64,000 nt of DNA, taken from positions 186,001 to 250,000 of the forward strand of contig CAKVAX010000001.1 in NCBI GenBank assembly GCA_934725425.1, read 5' to 3'. Below, in pieces: positions 8,682 through 17,667 of the stretch. Source of the stretch: an uncultured Eubacteriales bacterium. GTDB lineage: Bacteria; Bacillota; Clostridia; Oscillospirales; Acutalibacteraceae. The position numbers and the translations under genes are program-made. Under the pieces are notes generated by a model, which was given only the letters and a program-made list of their open reading frames with translations, had not been told where the DNA came from and searched no databases. Position 1 is the first letter of the stretch. Each line of letters opens with the position of its first letter.

Positions 8682-9359
8682 ATGATTGAATTTAGAAATG
8701 TAACCAAGGAGTACAGCCCGGAGGTAAGGGCTCTTGACGATGTAAACATTAGAATTCCTGAGGGAGAATTTGTTTTTGTTGTTGGTCCTTCCGGTTCCGG
8801 AAAAAGTACTTTTCTGAAATTGCTTACAAAAGAGGAAGAAATAACCAGCGGTGATATATTAATAAACAACGAATCTTTAAAAAAAATGAAAAGAAGAAAA
8901 ATCCCATATCTAAGAAGAACAATGGGAATAGTTTTTCAGGATTTTAGAGTTATTGAAAAAATGACAGTTTTTGACAACGTTGCTTTTGCTATGCATGTGG
9001 TAGGAGCTAAATCAAGAGATATAAGGAAAAGAGTCCCGTATGTTTTGAATCTTGTTGGTTTGAACGACAAAGCCAGAAGAAAGGTTTCGGAGCTATCCGG
9101 TGGAGAAAAACAGAGAGTGGGCCTTGCCAGAGCTCTTGTGAATAATCCGGGAATCATTATTGCGGACGAGCCTACAGGAAATATTGACCCCTCTATGTCT
9201 TATGAATTAGTTGAACTTTTGAGCGAAATAAATAGGTGTGGAACTACAATTATAATGGTTACACATGATATTTCTATAGTTAAAAAGTTTAATTTTAGAG
9301 TTGTTGAAATTTTAGATGGAAAAATTCATAACGACGTTCCAAAAAGAGGTGAAAACTAA
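8682..9359 (+). CDS. ftsE: Cell division ATP-binding protein FtsE
   Basis: FtsE is the ATPase of the FtsEX complex, which activates peptidoglycan hydrolases at the division site. The 225 aa protein has Walker A VGPSGSGKSTFLKLL, Q-loop IVFQDFRVIEKMT, signature LSGGEKQRVGLARAL and Walker B IIIADEPTGNIDPSMS. It starts with ATG behind ATAGGAG. Its stop overlaps the ftsX start (TAATG). Confidence 0.97.
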   Translation: MIEFRNVTKEYSPEVRALDDVNIRIPEGEFVFVVGPSGSGKSTFLKLLTKEEEITSGDILINNESLKKMKRRKIPYLRRTMGIVFQDFRVIEKMTVFDNVAFAMHVVGAKSRDIRKRVPYVLNLVGLNDKARRKVSELSGGEKQRVGLARALVNNPGIIIADEPTGNIDPSMSYELVELLSEINRCGTTIIMVTHDISIVKKFNFRVVEILDGKIHNDVPKRGEN

Positions 9360-10261
9360 TGAATATACATAATTTTAAGTACTTTTTGAAAGAGGGATTT
9401 AAAAATCTTTGGATTAACAGGGTCATGTCAGCGGCCTCTATGCTTGTTATGATTTGTTGTATGATACTTACCGGTGGTGCGGTTTTGCTATCTTATAATG
9501 TAAATGCTGCCCTTAAATCAGTAGAAAATAAAAATAGTATAACGGTGTTTTTAAATAATGATGTCAAATCCTCTGATATCAAAAACGTAGAAGAAAAAAT
9601 TTCGAATATAGATAACATTGTTGCTTGCGATTATTATTCCAGTCAACAGGCAGCAGAAAAATACGAAGAAGTTCTGGGGTCTTTGTACAGCGTGGTTTGT
9701 GAGAAAGAAAATCCTTTTCCTGAAGCGTTTCATGTTACTATGGAAGATTTATCTTTGTACGATGATACGGTTTCGGAGATAAAAAATATCCCGGAGGTGG
9801 ATTCTGTAAGTGATAGAAGCGAGACAGCCCAAAAGCTTACAAGTTTGAGCCATCTTATTGCTCATGCGGGTGTTTGGATTGTTTGCTCGTTAGGAATAGT
9901 TTCTCTTTTTATAATTTCTAATACGATTCGTATATCCATGCACAGTAGGCGATTTGAAATAAGCATAATGAAGTCTGTCGGTGCTACAAATTCTTTTATT
10001 AGAGCTCCTTTTATAGTGGAAGGCATTATAATAGGGTTTGTGTCGGCCACTTTATCAACAATAATACTGGATATAATTTACGATGTATTTTGGGCTGTAA
10101 TTTCGGAGATTATGCCGTTTAGTGGAGTTTATTGCGAAAACATGTTCTGGAAATTATTTGTGGCATTTTTATGTTCAGGTGTGGTGTTCGGAATAATCGG
10201 AAGTTATATATCTATAAGGAAATATCTTATAAAAGAAGGTGGAGAAGTTGTTGCTTGGTAA
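9359..10261 (+). CDS. ftsX: Cell division membrane protein FtsX
   Basis: FtsX is the permease-like partner of FtsE and transmits ATP hydrolysis to an extracellular hydrolase. The 300 aa protein has one N-terminal membrane helix (about residues 20-42), an extracellular domain (about 45-160) and three C-terminal helices (about 165-190, 215-240, 265-290), the standard FtsX layout. It overlaps ftsE by one base, and the next gene, a secreted coiled-coil M23 protein, is its probable effector. Confidence 0.95.
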   Translation: MNIHNFKYFLKEGFKNLWINRVMSAASMLVMICCMILTGGAVLLSYNVNAALKSVENKNSITVFLNNDVKSSDIKNVEEKISNIDNIVACDYYSSQQAAEKYEEVLGSLYSVVCEKENPFPEAFHVTMEDLSLYDDTVSEIKNIPEVDSVSDRSETAQKLTSLSHLIAHAGVWIVCSLGIVSLFIISNTIRISMHSRRFEISIMKSVGATNSFIRAPFIVEGIIIGFVSATLSTIILDIIYDVFWAVISEIMPFSGVYCENMFWKLFVAFLCSGVVFGIIGSYISIRKYLIKEGGEVVAW

Positions 10262-11471
10262 AAAATCAGTAAAATCCGTTTGTTCAATTTTGGCTTCCGG
10301 ATTGATACTTTTTGGGTATTCTTCAGTTCCAATGGTATTTGCAGGAAGTTTCGAAGAAAATACTCGGTCCAAATCAGAACTTCAAAAAAGAAAGAAACAA
10401 CTATCCGAAGAACTAAAAAAGGCAAGCTCTGAGGTCACTAAAGAAGCTAAAAACAAAGATTCATTGGACAAGCAGATAAAAGTTGTTCAGGAACAAATAG
10501 ATGTTTTGAATTCTTACATAAATAGTTTAGATAAAAATATTAATACTTTAAGAGACCAAATAAGCGAGCTTAATCAGCAAATTGATGAAAAAATAGAAGC
10601 TCTAAAGAAAAGCTTGGTATTGATATACAAAGCGGGTGACACTTCCACTTTGGATATAGTTTTAGGCGCGAAAGATTTTGAGGATTTTCTCGACAAGGCG
10701 GATATAGTAAGGTCCTTTAGTAGGAGCATTAACAATGCTATAGATGATTTAAAAAGCGATTTAAAGAATGTTCAATCCAAAGAAAACGAAATAGTCCAAA
10801 TTAAAAAAGATCAGGAATCTGAGAGAGTAAATTTGGAAAAAAGTCGTGAAATGTTGCAAAATCTTTTGGATGAAAGCGAAAAGATTTTGAATAATTTGCA
10901 AGATTCTGAAAAGGAAGTAAAAAAAGCTATAGATCAAAATGACGCTCAGTTAAAAGTGATAGACGCTGAAATTCAGAAATATTATGAGAATCAGAAAAAG
11001 GCAGCTCAGCAATCTGCAAATAATAATACCCCATCTAATGCAAATGTCCCGGTGCAGATTAAAAAAGGTGGATTTGTGTGGCCGGTTCCGGGATATAAAA
11101 CTATAAGTTCGGGATTTACCGACACCCAAAATCGTTCTCACGCTCACGGAGCTATTGATATAGCGGGAAGAGCAATATATGGGGCAAATATCGTGGCTTC
11201 TGCCGCGGGTAAAGTCATAATGGTCAATACTGCGGTTAATTCTCAGGGTCAAGGCGGCGGAGGATATGGAAAATTTGTTGTAATTGACCACGGTAATGGA
11301 ATTTCTACTCTTTATGGTCACATGAGTAATGTCGCTGTGTCAAAAGGCCAGTCTGTTTCTCAGGGACAAGTTATAGGAAATGTAGGTAGTACAGGATTCT
11401 CCACGGGCCCGCATTTGCACTTTGAATATCGTGTGAACGGTGTTAGAAGAAACCCATTGGAAATAGTTTAG
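10239..11471 (+). CDS. Secreted coiled-coil M23 peptidoglycan endopeptidase (FtsEX effector)
   Basis: This is an EnvC/PcsB-like protein. It has a signal peptide ending near VPMVFAG (about residue 33), a long coiled coil (about residues 45-255, rich in Lys/Glu/Gln) and a C-terminal LytM/M23 domain with the zinc ligands in HAHGAIDIAG and GPHLHFEY. It starts inside ftsX; the first candidate is GTG at 10239, but the TTGs at 10248 and 10251 lie better behind GGTGGAG. Overlap with ftsX and the coiled coil suggest it is cleared for activity by FtsEX during cell separation. About 410 aa. Confidence 0.92.
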   Translation: MEKLLLGKKSVKSVCSILASGLILFGYSSVPMVFAGSFEENTRSKSELQKRKKQLSEELKKASSEVTKEAKNKDSLDKQIKVVQEQIDVLNSYINSLDKNINTLRDQISELNQQIDEKIEALKKSLVLIYKAGDTSTLDIVLGAKDFEDFLDKADIVRSFSRSINNAIDDLKSDLKNVQSKENEIVQIKKDQESERVNLEKSREMLQNLLDESEKILNNLQDSEKEVKKAIDQNDAQLKVIDAEIQKYYENQKKAAQQSANNNTPSNANVPVQIKKGGFVWPVPGYKTISSGFTDTQNRSHAHGAIDIAGRAIYGANIVASAAGKVIMVNTAVNSQGQGGGGYGKFVVIDHGNGISTLYGHMSNVAVSKGQSVSQGQVIGNVGSTGFSTGPHLHFEYRVNGVRRNPLEIV

Positions 11472-11498
11472 AAATGCTTTTAAGGGAGTGATTTTTAA

Positions 11499-12434
11499 AT
11501 GAAAATTATGAATAAAAAAATTTCTCTTATAGCGGTTATAGTCCTTGTGTTCGTAGTAGGGGCGGTTGTGTATTCTTTGGGGTACAAGATGGCTATGAAT
11601 AAATTTAATAATGTGATTTCTTATAATCAAGAAAAGCAAAAAATGTATTCCGCTTTGAGCGATGTGGATTACAATGTTAGAAATTTATGCATAGAAAATA
11701 TAGATGAGGACAAGCTTATTACAGGAATTTGCAAGGGATATGTTTCCGGAATCAGCGAAAACTGCAAATTCTTTACCGATAATGAATATGAAGAGTTTGT
11801 AAATGAAAATAAAAATGCGCCGATAGATATTTCCGATAATATTATTAACTCCAAAATAGGGTATATAAGAATAAGAAATTTGGCTGCCGGTTCGGGAAAA
11901 GTTTTTGAAAGTAAATTGAAAGATTACACTTCTAATAACATTTCGAATTTTATTATTGATTTAAGAAATTGCGATAAGGGCGAAGACGAAGAAGCTTTTG
12001 TGGTGATTAAAAGTATTATTTCCGACGAAAATACAGTCAGTACAGTTGATAAAAAGGGTCAGAAAGAAGTAGTTTGTTCTTCGAACACAATTTTGCCGGA
12101 GATAAAAGTGGTTTGTTTAATTAATAAATATACTTCGGGGCCATCCGAATTAATAGCTTCTTGTATAAAAGATGAGGATAAATTTTATGTGGTTGGTGAT
12201 AAGACCTCGGGAAATGCTGTAAGAAAAAAAGCAGTTACATTTATAAATGGAAATATTATGTTGTTTCCGGATGCATATTATGTTACAAAATCTAACACCA
12301 ATATCTATAAAACAGGAGTTATTCCTTCTATGGAATCGTCTATGAGCGATGAAAAAATAGATTTATTAAATAAAAAAATTCTTGATTTTAATGAAGATGA
12401 ACAACTGATAGATGCGGTGAATTACTTTGAATAG
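11499..12434 (+). CDS. S41-family (C-terminal processing) peptidase lacking a PDZ domain
   Basis: The 311 aa protein has one N-terminal membrane anchor (about residues 8-28) and an extracellular S41 domain. The likely catalytic Ser is in KYTSGPSELIASCI and the Lys in VGDKTSGNAV, matching the SxxSEI and GxKTxG blocks of CtpA proteases. The residues between the anchor and the catalytic domain (about 40-110) are short and I see no PDZ substrate-binding domain. In B. subtilis and others, a CtpB-type protease follows the FtsEX/M23 genes, so a role in processing envelope proteins is likely. Its stop overlaps the comF start. Confidence 0.8.
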   Translation: MKIMNKKISLIAVIVLVFVVGAVVYSLGYKMAMNKFNNVISYNQEKQKMYSALSDVDYNVRNLCIENIDEDKLITGICKGYVSGISENCKFFTDNEYEEFVNENKNAPIDISDNIINSKIGYIRIRNLAAGSGKVFESKLKDYTSNNISNFIIDLRNCDKGEDEEAFVVIKSIISDENTVSTVDKKGQKEVVCSSNTILPEIKVVCLINKYTSGPSELIASCIKDEDKFYVVGDKTSGNAVRKKAVTFINGNIMLFPDAYYVTKSNTNIYKTGVIPSMESSMSDEKIDLLNKKILDFNEDEQLIDAVNYFE

Positions 12435-13095
12435 TATTGTTTCAAATTTTGCAAGTGCTTTTTATAGTTTGATTTTTCCTCATCGTTGCGCGCTTTGTGA
12501 TAATATAATCAGTAGAAATCTTTTAATTTGTCCATCTTGTGATAAGAATTTGAAATTTAAATTTTTCAAAAGAAAGATATGTATTATAAGTAATAAAGAA
12601 ATTAACTGCATTGCTCCGTTCACTTATTCCGATAAGGTTAGGGAGGCTGTTATAAGATTTAAGTTTCATAGCAAAGTGGGTAATTGCAAATTTTTATCTT
12701 CCGCAATGGTCAAAGCTTTTGAAAATTATAAAGAAAAATCCGATATAATTGTTCCCGTTCCTATTTCTTTGAAGAGAAAAATGCAAAGAAAATATAATCA
12801 ATGTGAATTATTAGCAGAAGAAATCAGTAAAAATATTGAGATTCCCTGCAAAAATATTCTGGTTAAAATTGTTGATAATCCGGCTCAACACGATATTGAA
12901 TCGGTTTATAAGAGTGAAAATGTCAAAAATGCTTACAAGGTTAGTCCCGATTTTAAAATTCAGGGAAAAAGAATTTTGTTGGTTGATGATGTGTGCACTA
13001 CCGGAAACACATTGAAGGAATGCGCAAAAACTCTATTAGAAAGTGGAGCAGAGAGTGTAACTTGTCTTGTTATTGCTCTTGCTAATTCAAAATAG
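12427..13095 (+). CDS. comF: ComF-family phosphoribosyltransferase-like protein
   Basis: The 222 aa protein begins with a four-Cys zinc finger (CALC..., ICPSCD) and ends in a PRTase domain with the PRPP loop KRILLVDDVCTTGNTLKE. ComF proteins assist DNA uptake in competent bacteria, but the family is widespread and often of unknown role. It starts with TTG at 12427, eight bases inside the previous gene. A terminator follows, so it ends the ftsE operon. Confidence 0.88.
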   Translation: MNSIVSNFASAFYSLIFPHRCALCDNIISRNLLICPSCDKNLKFKFFKRKICIISNKEINCIAPFTYSDKVREAVIRFKFHSKVGNCKFLSSAMVKAFENYKEKSDIIVPVPISLKRKMQRKYNQCELLAEEISKNIEIPCKNILVKIVDNPAQHDIESVYKSENVKNAYKVSPDFKIQGKRILLVDDVCTTGNTLKECAKTLLESGAESVTCLVIALANSK

Positions 13096-13109
13096 TTAGT
13101 TCATATGAA

Positions 13110-13148
13110 AAGAAGTACGAATATAAGTTTCGTACTTCTTAGTTTTTT
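13110..13148 (+). terminator. Rho-independent terminator after comF
   Basis: AAGAAGTACGA pairs with TCGTACTTCTT across a 9-base loop and is followed by AGTTTTTT. Confidence 0.85.
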
Positions 13149-13157
13149 AAAAAAATA

Positions 13158-13186
13158 TTGCAATTTAGTAACTAATATGTTATAAT
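13158..13186 (+). promoter_or_regulatory. Sigma-A-like promoter for the secreted cysteine-protease-like gene
   Basis: TTGCAA at 13158-13163, a 17-base spacer and TATAAT at 13181-13186 lie about 30 bases upstream of the start codon. Confidence 0.7.
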
Positions 13187-13217
13187 AGTATCAAGAAAAG
13201 AAAATAGGAGAGATTAA

Positions 13218-14069
13218 ATGAAAAAGATAGTAGCTTCTATTATGGCTTTGTTGATGGTATGTAGTTCCCAAACTTCTGCTTTGAGCAGTAAAAGTAGGGT
13301 AAAGAAAGTGGTTTCCAATGTTTGCACTAAAGTTCTTCCGGCTGCAGCTGTTACTTTAGGAGTCGGAATTTTGGTAAAAAAACTTGCGTTTGATAATAGA
13401 AATAATGTTACTACTATAGCTCAACCGGAATTGGCTTCTAATAAAACTAACAGTTGCGTTAAGAGTAATAAATCTGAAAATGTTGTTATCCACGAAAGAG
13501 AAGCTTATGAAGATGGAATCAGATATATAAAATGGCATGGTTGTATGTGCTGGTTTAATGCTTCTATATTATATTTGTATTATAATGATTACTATAGGGA
13601 TTTTCTCTGTAATTTAAAAGAAGATACTTATAAAGAAGATGATAAATTTTATAAAAAAACCACTATAGAATTAGCTAGATTAGTTAAAAAAATTAAAAAT
13701 TCTCCCACATGTATGTGTGAGTTAACCGAAGAAGATTACAATAGAGTTTTGTCCTTACATAACAATTCAGAGATGAAGTATGGTAGAGAAGGCTCAGAAA
13801 TGGTCTTTCCCTTCGTTGAAGCAATAAGATGTTACAATTCAGGGATTTCACCTTCGGAGGAACAATCTGCAGGTAGATCTGTGTCGGTGGTCTATGCTAA
13901 TCATCATTACTACAACTGGTATTATAGTAAAAAAACCAATCGTTTATATTCTATCGGTGAATCTACAAATGAACATTTTGAAAATTCTGTAAAATTAATT
14001 AAGCCCGGCGCAAGAAAAGATAAATTTTTAGAACAACTAACAGCCCATCCGATAGTTTTAAATACTTAG
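13218..14069 (+). CDS. Secreted papain-like/USP-like cysteine protease candidate
   Basis: The 283 aa protein starts with a signal peptide (about residues 1-22, ending SQTSALS) and has a second hydrophobic stretch (about 38-55). Residues 108-116 read GCMCWFNAS, which matches the Cys box of ubiquitin-specific proteases (G-x-x-C-Y/W-x-N) with Cys111 as nucleophile. Residues 223-236 (VVYANHHYYNWYYS) resemble the His box of that fold (H-Y ... W-Y), followed by RLYSIGES where the third catalytic residue would lie. The order and spacing (about 120 residues) fit a compact papain-like domain. A deubiquitinase-type effector is possible, but a peptidase of another papain-like family is not excluded. It is a single-gene unit with its own promoter and terminator. 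Confidence 0.5.
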   Translation: MKKIVASIMALLMVCSSQTSALSSKSRVKKVVSNVCTKVLPAAAVTLGVGILVKKLAFDNRNNVTTIAQPELASNKTNSCVKSNKSENVVIHEREAYEDGIRYIKWHGCMCWFNASILYLYYNDYYRDFLCNLKEDTYKEDDKFYKKTTIELARLVKKIKNSPTCMCELTEEDYNRVLSLHNNSEMKYGREGSEMVFPFVEAIRCYNSGISPSEEQSAGRSVSVVYANHHYYNWYYSKKTNRLYSIGESTNEHFENSVKLIKPGARKDKFLEQLTAHPIVLNT

Positions 14070-14077
14070 TTAATCTA

Positions 14078-14731
14078 TTAATTTGTAGATTTGGAATTTC
14101 CGAATCTACAAATTTTTTTTAGGCAACAGGAATCACATTTTGGATTTATTGCTGTGCAAACCAATCTTCCGTGTGCAACTAATCTATGGCAAAAATTTGT
14201 TGATTCATTTTTAGGCAATAAATCTTTCATGAAAAATTCTATTTTTACAGGATCTTTCATATTATGAAATCCCAAGCGAGTTGTGAGTCGCGTGAAGTGG
14301 GTGTCGACTATTACCACATCTTTTTTATAAATTTCTGCGAGTAGAACATTTGCGGTTTTTCGACCTATTCCGGGCAAGGAGGTTAGATCTTCGATGTTGT
14401 CCGGAACTTTTCCATTAAAATCTTTCATGATTTTTTTACAAATTTCTATTATATCCAAAGATTTCACCTTATAAAATCCACAAGATTTTATTATGTCTTG
14501 TATGTCTTCTATTTTTGCTTCGGAAAACTCTTTTGCATTTTTATATTTTTCGAAAAGTTTGGGAGTAACGATATTTACTCGCGCATCTGTGCACTGAGCT
14601 GCCAATCTGGTAGCGATGAGAAGCTGTAAATCATTTTGGTAGTCTAATGTGCACTTGCAAACCGGATATTCTTTTTTGAGTAATTCAACAGCTAAATTTA
14701 CTTTATCATTAATGTTCATTTTATTTATCAT
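14078..14731 (-). CDS. nth: Endonuclease III (DNA glycosylase/AP lyase)
   Basis: It removes oxidised pyrimidines and cleaves the abasic site in base excision repair. The 217 aa protein has the helix-hairpin-helix LTSLPGIGRKTANVLL containing the catalytic Lys, the catalytic Asp in VDTHFTRL, and the C-terminal iron-sulfur motif C-x6-C-x2-C-x5-C (in CTAINPKCDSCCLKKIC). The start ATG at 14731 gives MINKMN; the second ATG at 14719 is also possible. Confidence 0.96.
   Translation of the reverse strand: MINKMNINDKVNLAVELLKKEYPVCKCTLDYQNDLQLLIATRLAAQCTDARVNIVTPKLFEKYKNAKEFSEAKIEDIQDIIKSCGFYKVKSLDIIEICKKIMKDFNGKVPDNIEDLTSLPGIGRKTANVLLAEIYKKDVVIVDTHFTRLTTRLGFHNMKDPVKIEFFMKDLLPKNESTNFCHRLVAHGRLVCTAINPKCDSCCLKKICRFGNSKSTN
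14080..14120 (+). terminator. Terminator of the cysteine-protease-like gene, inside the 3' end of nth
   Basis: AATTTGTAGATT pairs with AATCTACAAATT and is followed by TTTTTT on the + strand. It overlaps the last codons of the convergent nth gene. Confidence 0.75.
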
Positions 14732-14782
14732 TCCTTTATATAATAAAAATTAATTATAATATTTTATTACTAATTTTGCAAA

Positions 14783-14817
14783 AAATAAAAAGATCACTCA
14801 AATAATGAGCGACCTTT
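14783..14817 (-). terminator. Terminator of the small alanine-rich membrane protein gene
   Basis: On the - strand a 10-pair stem (AGGTCGCTCA with TGAGTGATCT, two G-U pairs) precedes TTTTTATTTTTT. Confidence 0.75.
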
Positions 14818-14832
14818 AAATATGGCAAAGAA

Positions 14833-15060
14833 TTATTTTGCTTTGTTTTCACCTGTTGTAGTTGTGCCAGCCGGTAAGGATTTTTCAGTGCTTTCAGCTG
14901 CTTTAGATTCGGTATCTTTGCTGAATACTTTTGAAATCTTGGTTTTTACAGAATCTAATTTTCCATTAATTGGTTTATTATATCTTGCACCTACCAAAAC
15001 TGCTGTTGCCATTGCAGCTGCCATAACTGTTGCTACTGCTACTTTTTTTGCAATACTCAT
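14833..15060 (-). CDS. Small secreted or membrane-anchored alanine-rich protein
   Basis: A 75 aa protein I do not recognise. Residues 5-24 (KKVAVATVMAAAMATAVLVG) form a hydrophobic Ala/Val segment after a short basic start, so it is a signal peptide or single anchor. The rest is hydrophilic, Lys/Ser/Thr-rich and probably unstructured (KDTESKAAESTEKSLPAG). The start ATG has GAGGAGAA in front, and a clear terminator follows, which supports a real gene transcribed alone. Confidence 0.7.
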   Translation of the reverse strand: MSIAKKVAVATVMAAAMATAVLVGARYNKPINGKLDSVKTKISKVFSKDTESKAAESTEKSLPAGTTTTGENKAK

Positions 15061-15185
15061 AACTTTATTCTCCTCAAATTAAAATTTTATACCATACATT
15101 GTATCATTAAAATTCGTTTAATTCAATAAGTCCTTTTAATTTCATTATGTTCAATAAAAAAATAAATTGGTATTCACAAATTATA

Positions 15186-15788
15186 TTAAACTTCACTTCT
15201 GCCTTTTAAAGCTCGCGATAAAGTTACTTCGTCCGCATATTCAAGTGTCGCTCCTACAGGTATTCCGTATGCCAGACGAGTGACCACTATTCCCAACGGT
15301 TTTAATAATTTTGAAATATACATAGATGTTGCCTCACCCTCAACAGTAGGGTTAGTGGCGACGATAACCTCTTTTATTTTATTTTTTTGCACTCGCTCCA
15401 GTAATTCTTTAATGTGAATTTGATCCGGACCTACACCATTCAATGGAGATATGGTACCGTGCAAAACATGGTAAAGAGCATTGAATTCCTGAGTTCTTTC
15501 GATCGCATTAACGTCCCGCGGGTCTTCCACAACACATATCGTGGAGGTATCTCTTAACTTGTCGGTACATATGTCACAGATTTCTTTATCGGTAAAATTG
15601 CAACAATTTTTACAATAATGGATGTTGTTTTTAGCATCTACGATTGCTTTGGCAAATTCGTCTGCTTTTTCTTTCGGCATTTTTAAAACGGAATATGCTA
15701 AACGAAGAGCTGTTTTACTGCCTATTCCGGGTAGTCTTTCAAAGTTTTCTGCAAGTTTTTCGAGGGGAGTAATAAAATGTTTATTCAT
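15186..15788 (-). CDS. recR: Recombination mediator protein RecR
   Basis: RecR works with RecO/RecF to load RecA at gaps. The 200 aa protein has the N-terminal HhH (FERLPGIGSKTALRLAYS), a four-Cys zinc finger (CKNCCNFTDKEICDIC) and the Toprim domain (ICVVEDPRDVNAIERT). It is directly downstream of ybaB, one base apart, the conserved dnaX-ybaB-recR order. Confidence 0.97.
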   Translation of the reverse strand: MNKHFITPLEKLAENFERLPGIGSKTALRLAYSVLKMPKEKADEFAKAIVDAKNNIHYCKNCCNFTDKEICDICTDKLRDTSTICVVEDPRDVNAIERTQEFNALYHVLHGTISPLNGVGPDQIHIKELLERVQKNKIKEVIVATNPTVEGEATSMYISKLLKPLGIVVTRLAYGIPVGATLEYADEVTLSRALKGRSEV

Positions 15789-15789
15789 T

Positions 15790-16134
15790 TTAGAATAACC
15801 CCGGAATGTGCATTTGTCCCGAAATATTTTGCATCATTTCTTCTTTTTCTTCATTGACTTTTTTTATTGCTTCATTTACAGCTGCTATTATCAGGTCAGA
15901 AAGCATGGTAACGTCTTGAGGATCAACCACTTCCGGTTTAATATCTATATTTTTAACTTCCAATTTTCCGGATATAGTAACTTTTACTGCTTCTCCGCCC
16001 GAACTTGCACTGTACTCTTTTTCTTCAAGTTCGGCAGAGGCTTTTTCCATTTTTTCTTGTGCCTCTTGAGCTTTTTTTGCCAGATCTTGGATATTGTTCA
16101 TTCCTGCTCCGCTTTTTGGTAATCTAACTTTCAT
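15790..16134 (-). CDS. YbaB/EbfC nucleoid-associated protein
   Basis: A small (114 aa) DNA-binding dimer with the typical Gly/Met-rich N-terminus (GAGMNNIQDLAKKAQEAQEKM), the GGEAVKVTISG core and the EVVDPQDVTMLSDLI segment. It overlaps the dnaX stop by four bases and precedes recR. Confidence 0.95.
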   Translation of the reverse strand: MKVRLPKSGAGMNNIQDLAKKAQEAQEKMEKASAELEEKEYSASSGGEAVKVTISGKLEVKNIDIKPEVVDPQDVTMLSDLIIAAVNEAIKKVNEEKEEMMQNISGQMHIPGLF

Positions 16135-17627
16135 AAGTTTTCCTCCAGTTTTATATTATTTTCTTGTGCTTTTTCTATTATTTTATTCAAAGGGTCTTCA
16201 TTAGCATTAGGCTGCGGGGTATAGGGACCCAGATTATAATATTTTCCCGTTATTTCTTTTATGATGCTTTTTATTGAATTCCTATAGTTTGCATTTCTCA
16301 AAAGTTCAAAAGCGACTGCTCTTTTAGACTCAATCAGTATATAATTTTTATTTTCGTGCGCTTTGGAGTCTTTGAGCGCAATATAAAGGGACTTCAGTTC
16401 AGGTTTTTCCTTTAGGCTCTCTAAAATTTTATTCCAGGGCTCAAATTCGTTTTCTTGACCCGGTGTATTTAAAATTTTTAAAGGAATTTTGTCTTGAGTA
16501 GGACTTGGTTCTTTTTTTATTTCAGATTTTTTAGAAGTTTCTATTTTAGGCTTGACATCGTTCGAAATATTTTTTTCTTGGACGCAAAGCTTTACCAAAG
16601 CCAGCTCAAGTTCTATTTTGTTATTGGCTCCGCCGGTCATATTTCTAAGAGATTCTTGCAGTATATCCATGGAATTTAAAATGTTTTGCATACTCATCTT
16701 AGATGCCGAATTTTTGATTTTTTCTGAGCCTGAATTCGTAACTTTATACACCATTATGTCTCTATAATAATTTAGAAGTTCTTCGCAAAGTTTGTTAAAG
16801 TTTTTTGATTGCATGTACAAATCATTTACGAGATTCAGACAAGATTTTCCGTCCTGATTACATATGAAATCAACGAATTCGTCAATGTATTCATTGCCGG
16901 ATATTCCTAAAATTTTTTTAACAGAAGTCGCGGTAATATTATCCTTAGATAAATTACAGCACTGGTCAAGAATAGAAAGGGCATCGCGCATGGCACCGTC
17001 TGCAGAAGAAGAAATTAATTTGAGAGCTTCGTCTTCAATGGATATTTTTTCTTCATCGCATATATATTTTAACCTTTTGAATATATCATCCGAAGAAATC
17101 CTGTAAAAGTCGAATCTTTGACATCTAGAAAGTATGGTAGCAGGAATTTTTTGAACCTCGGTTGTGGCCAAAATAAAAATAACGTGTGAGGGAGGTTCTT
17201 CAAGTATTTTCAAAAAGGCATTGAATGCGCCGGTAGAAAGCATGTGGACTTCATCAACGATATAAACTCTGTATTTGCATTTTACAGGCGAAAATACCAA
17301 TTCTTCCTTCATTGACCTTATATTTTCAACACTATTATTACTTGCTGCATCTATTTCAACTATATCCAGCAAACTTTCAGATTCCGCTTCTTTGCAAATT
17401 TCGCATTTTCTGCAAGCTTCGCCCGAAACGGCGTTTTTACAGTTCACAGATTTGGCAAATATTTTTGCACAAGTTGTTTTTCCGGTACCTCTTGACCCGG
17501 TGAAAAGGTAAGCATGAGAAATCCTCCCGGAATCGATTTCTCTTTTTAATGTTTCGGTTATATGATTTTGCCCGATTACATCACTAAAATTTTTCGGACG
17601 CCATTTTCGATAAAGTGCTTGATACAT
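16131..17627 (-). CDS. dnaX: DNA polymerase III subunits gamma and tau
   Basis: DnaX is the clamp-loader ATPase. The 498 aa protein has Walker A FTGSRGTGKTTCAKIFA, a zinc-binding Cys cluster (CKNAVSGEACRKCEIC), Walker B VYIVDEVHMLS and sensor LSRCQRFDF. Domain III ends near residue 360, followed by a Lys/Pro-rich linker (SKKSEIKKEPSPTQDK) and a short C-terminal tau-like domain. It follows the SRP RNA gene as in many Firmicutes. Confidence 0.97.
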   Translation of the reverse strand: MYQALYRKWRPKNFSDVIGQNHITETLKREIDSGRISHAYLFTGSRGTGKTTCAKIFAKSVNCKNAVSGEACRKCEICKEAESESLLDIVEIDAASNNSVENIRSMKEELVFSPVKCKYRVYIVDEVHMLSTGAFNAFLKILEEPPSHVIFILATTEVQKIPATILSRCQRFDFYRISSDDIFKRLKYICDEEKISIEDEALKLISSSADGAMRDALSILDQCCNLSKDNITATSVKKILGISGNEYIDEFVDFICNQDGKSCLNLVNDLYMQSKNFNKLCEELLNYYRDIMVYKVTNSGSEKIKNSASKMSMQNILNSMDILQESLRNMTGGANNKIELELALVKLCVQEKNISNDVKPKIETSKKSEIKKEPSPTQDKIPLKILNTPGQENEFEPWNKILESLKEKPELKSLYIALKDSKAHENKNYILIESKRAVAFELLRNANYRNSIKSIIKEITGKYYNLGPYTPQPNANEDPLNKIIEKAQENNIKLEENL

Positions 17628-17667
17628 CCTTTAATACCTCGCTTGCAAAACCAATTTCTGCTTTATG

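Noticed and set aside
14822..15082. 86 aa open frame on the + strand opposite the small alanine-rich protein
   Set aside because: The - strand frame has the ribosome binding site, an export segment and a terminator; this frame mirrors it.
15808..16122. 104 aa open frame on the + strand antisense to ybaB
   Set aside because: It is an unusually Phe/Tyr/Cys-rich shadow of a conserved gene without a start signal.
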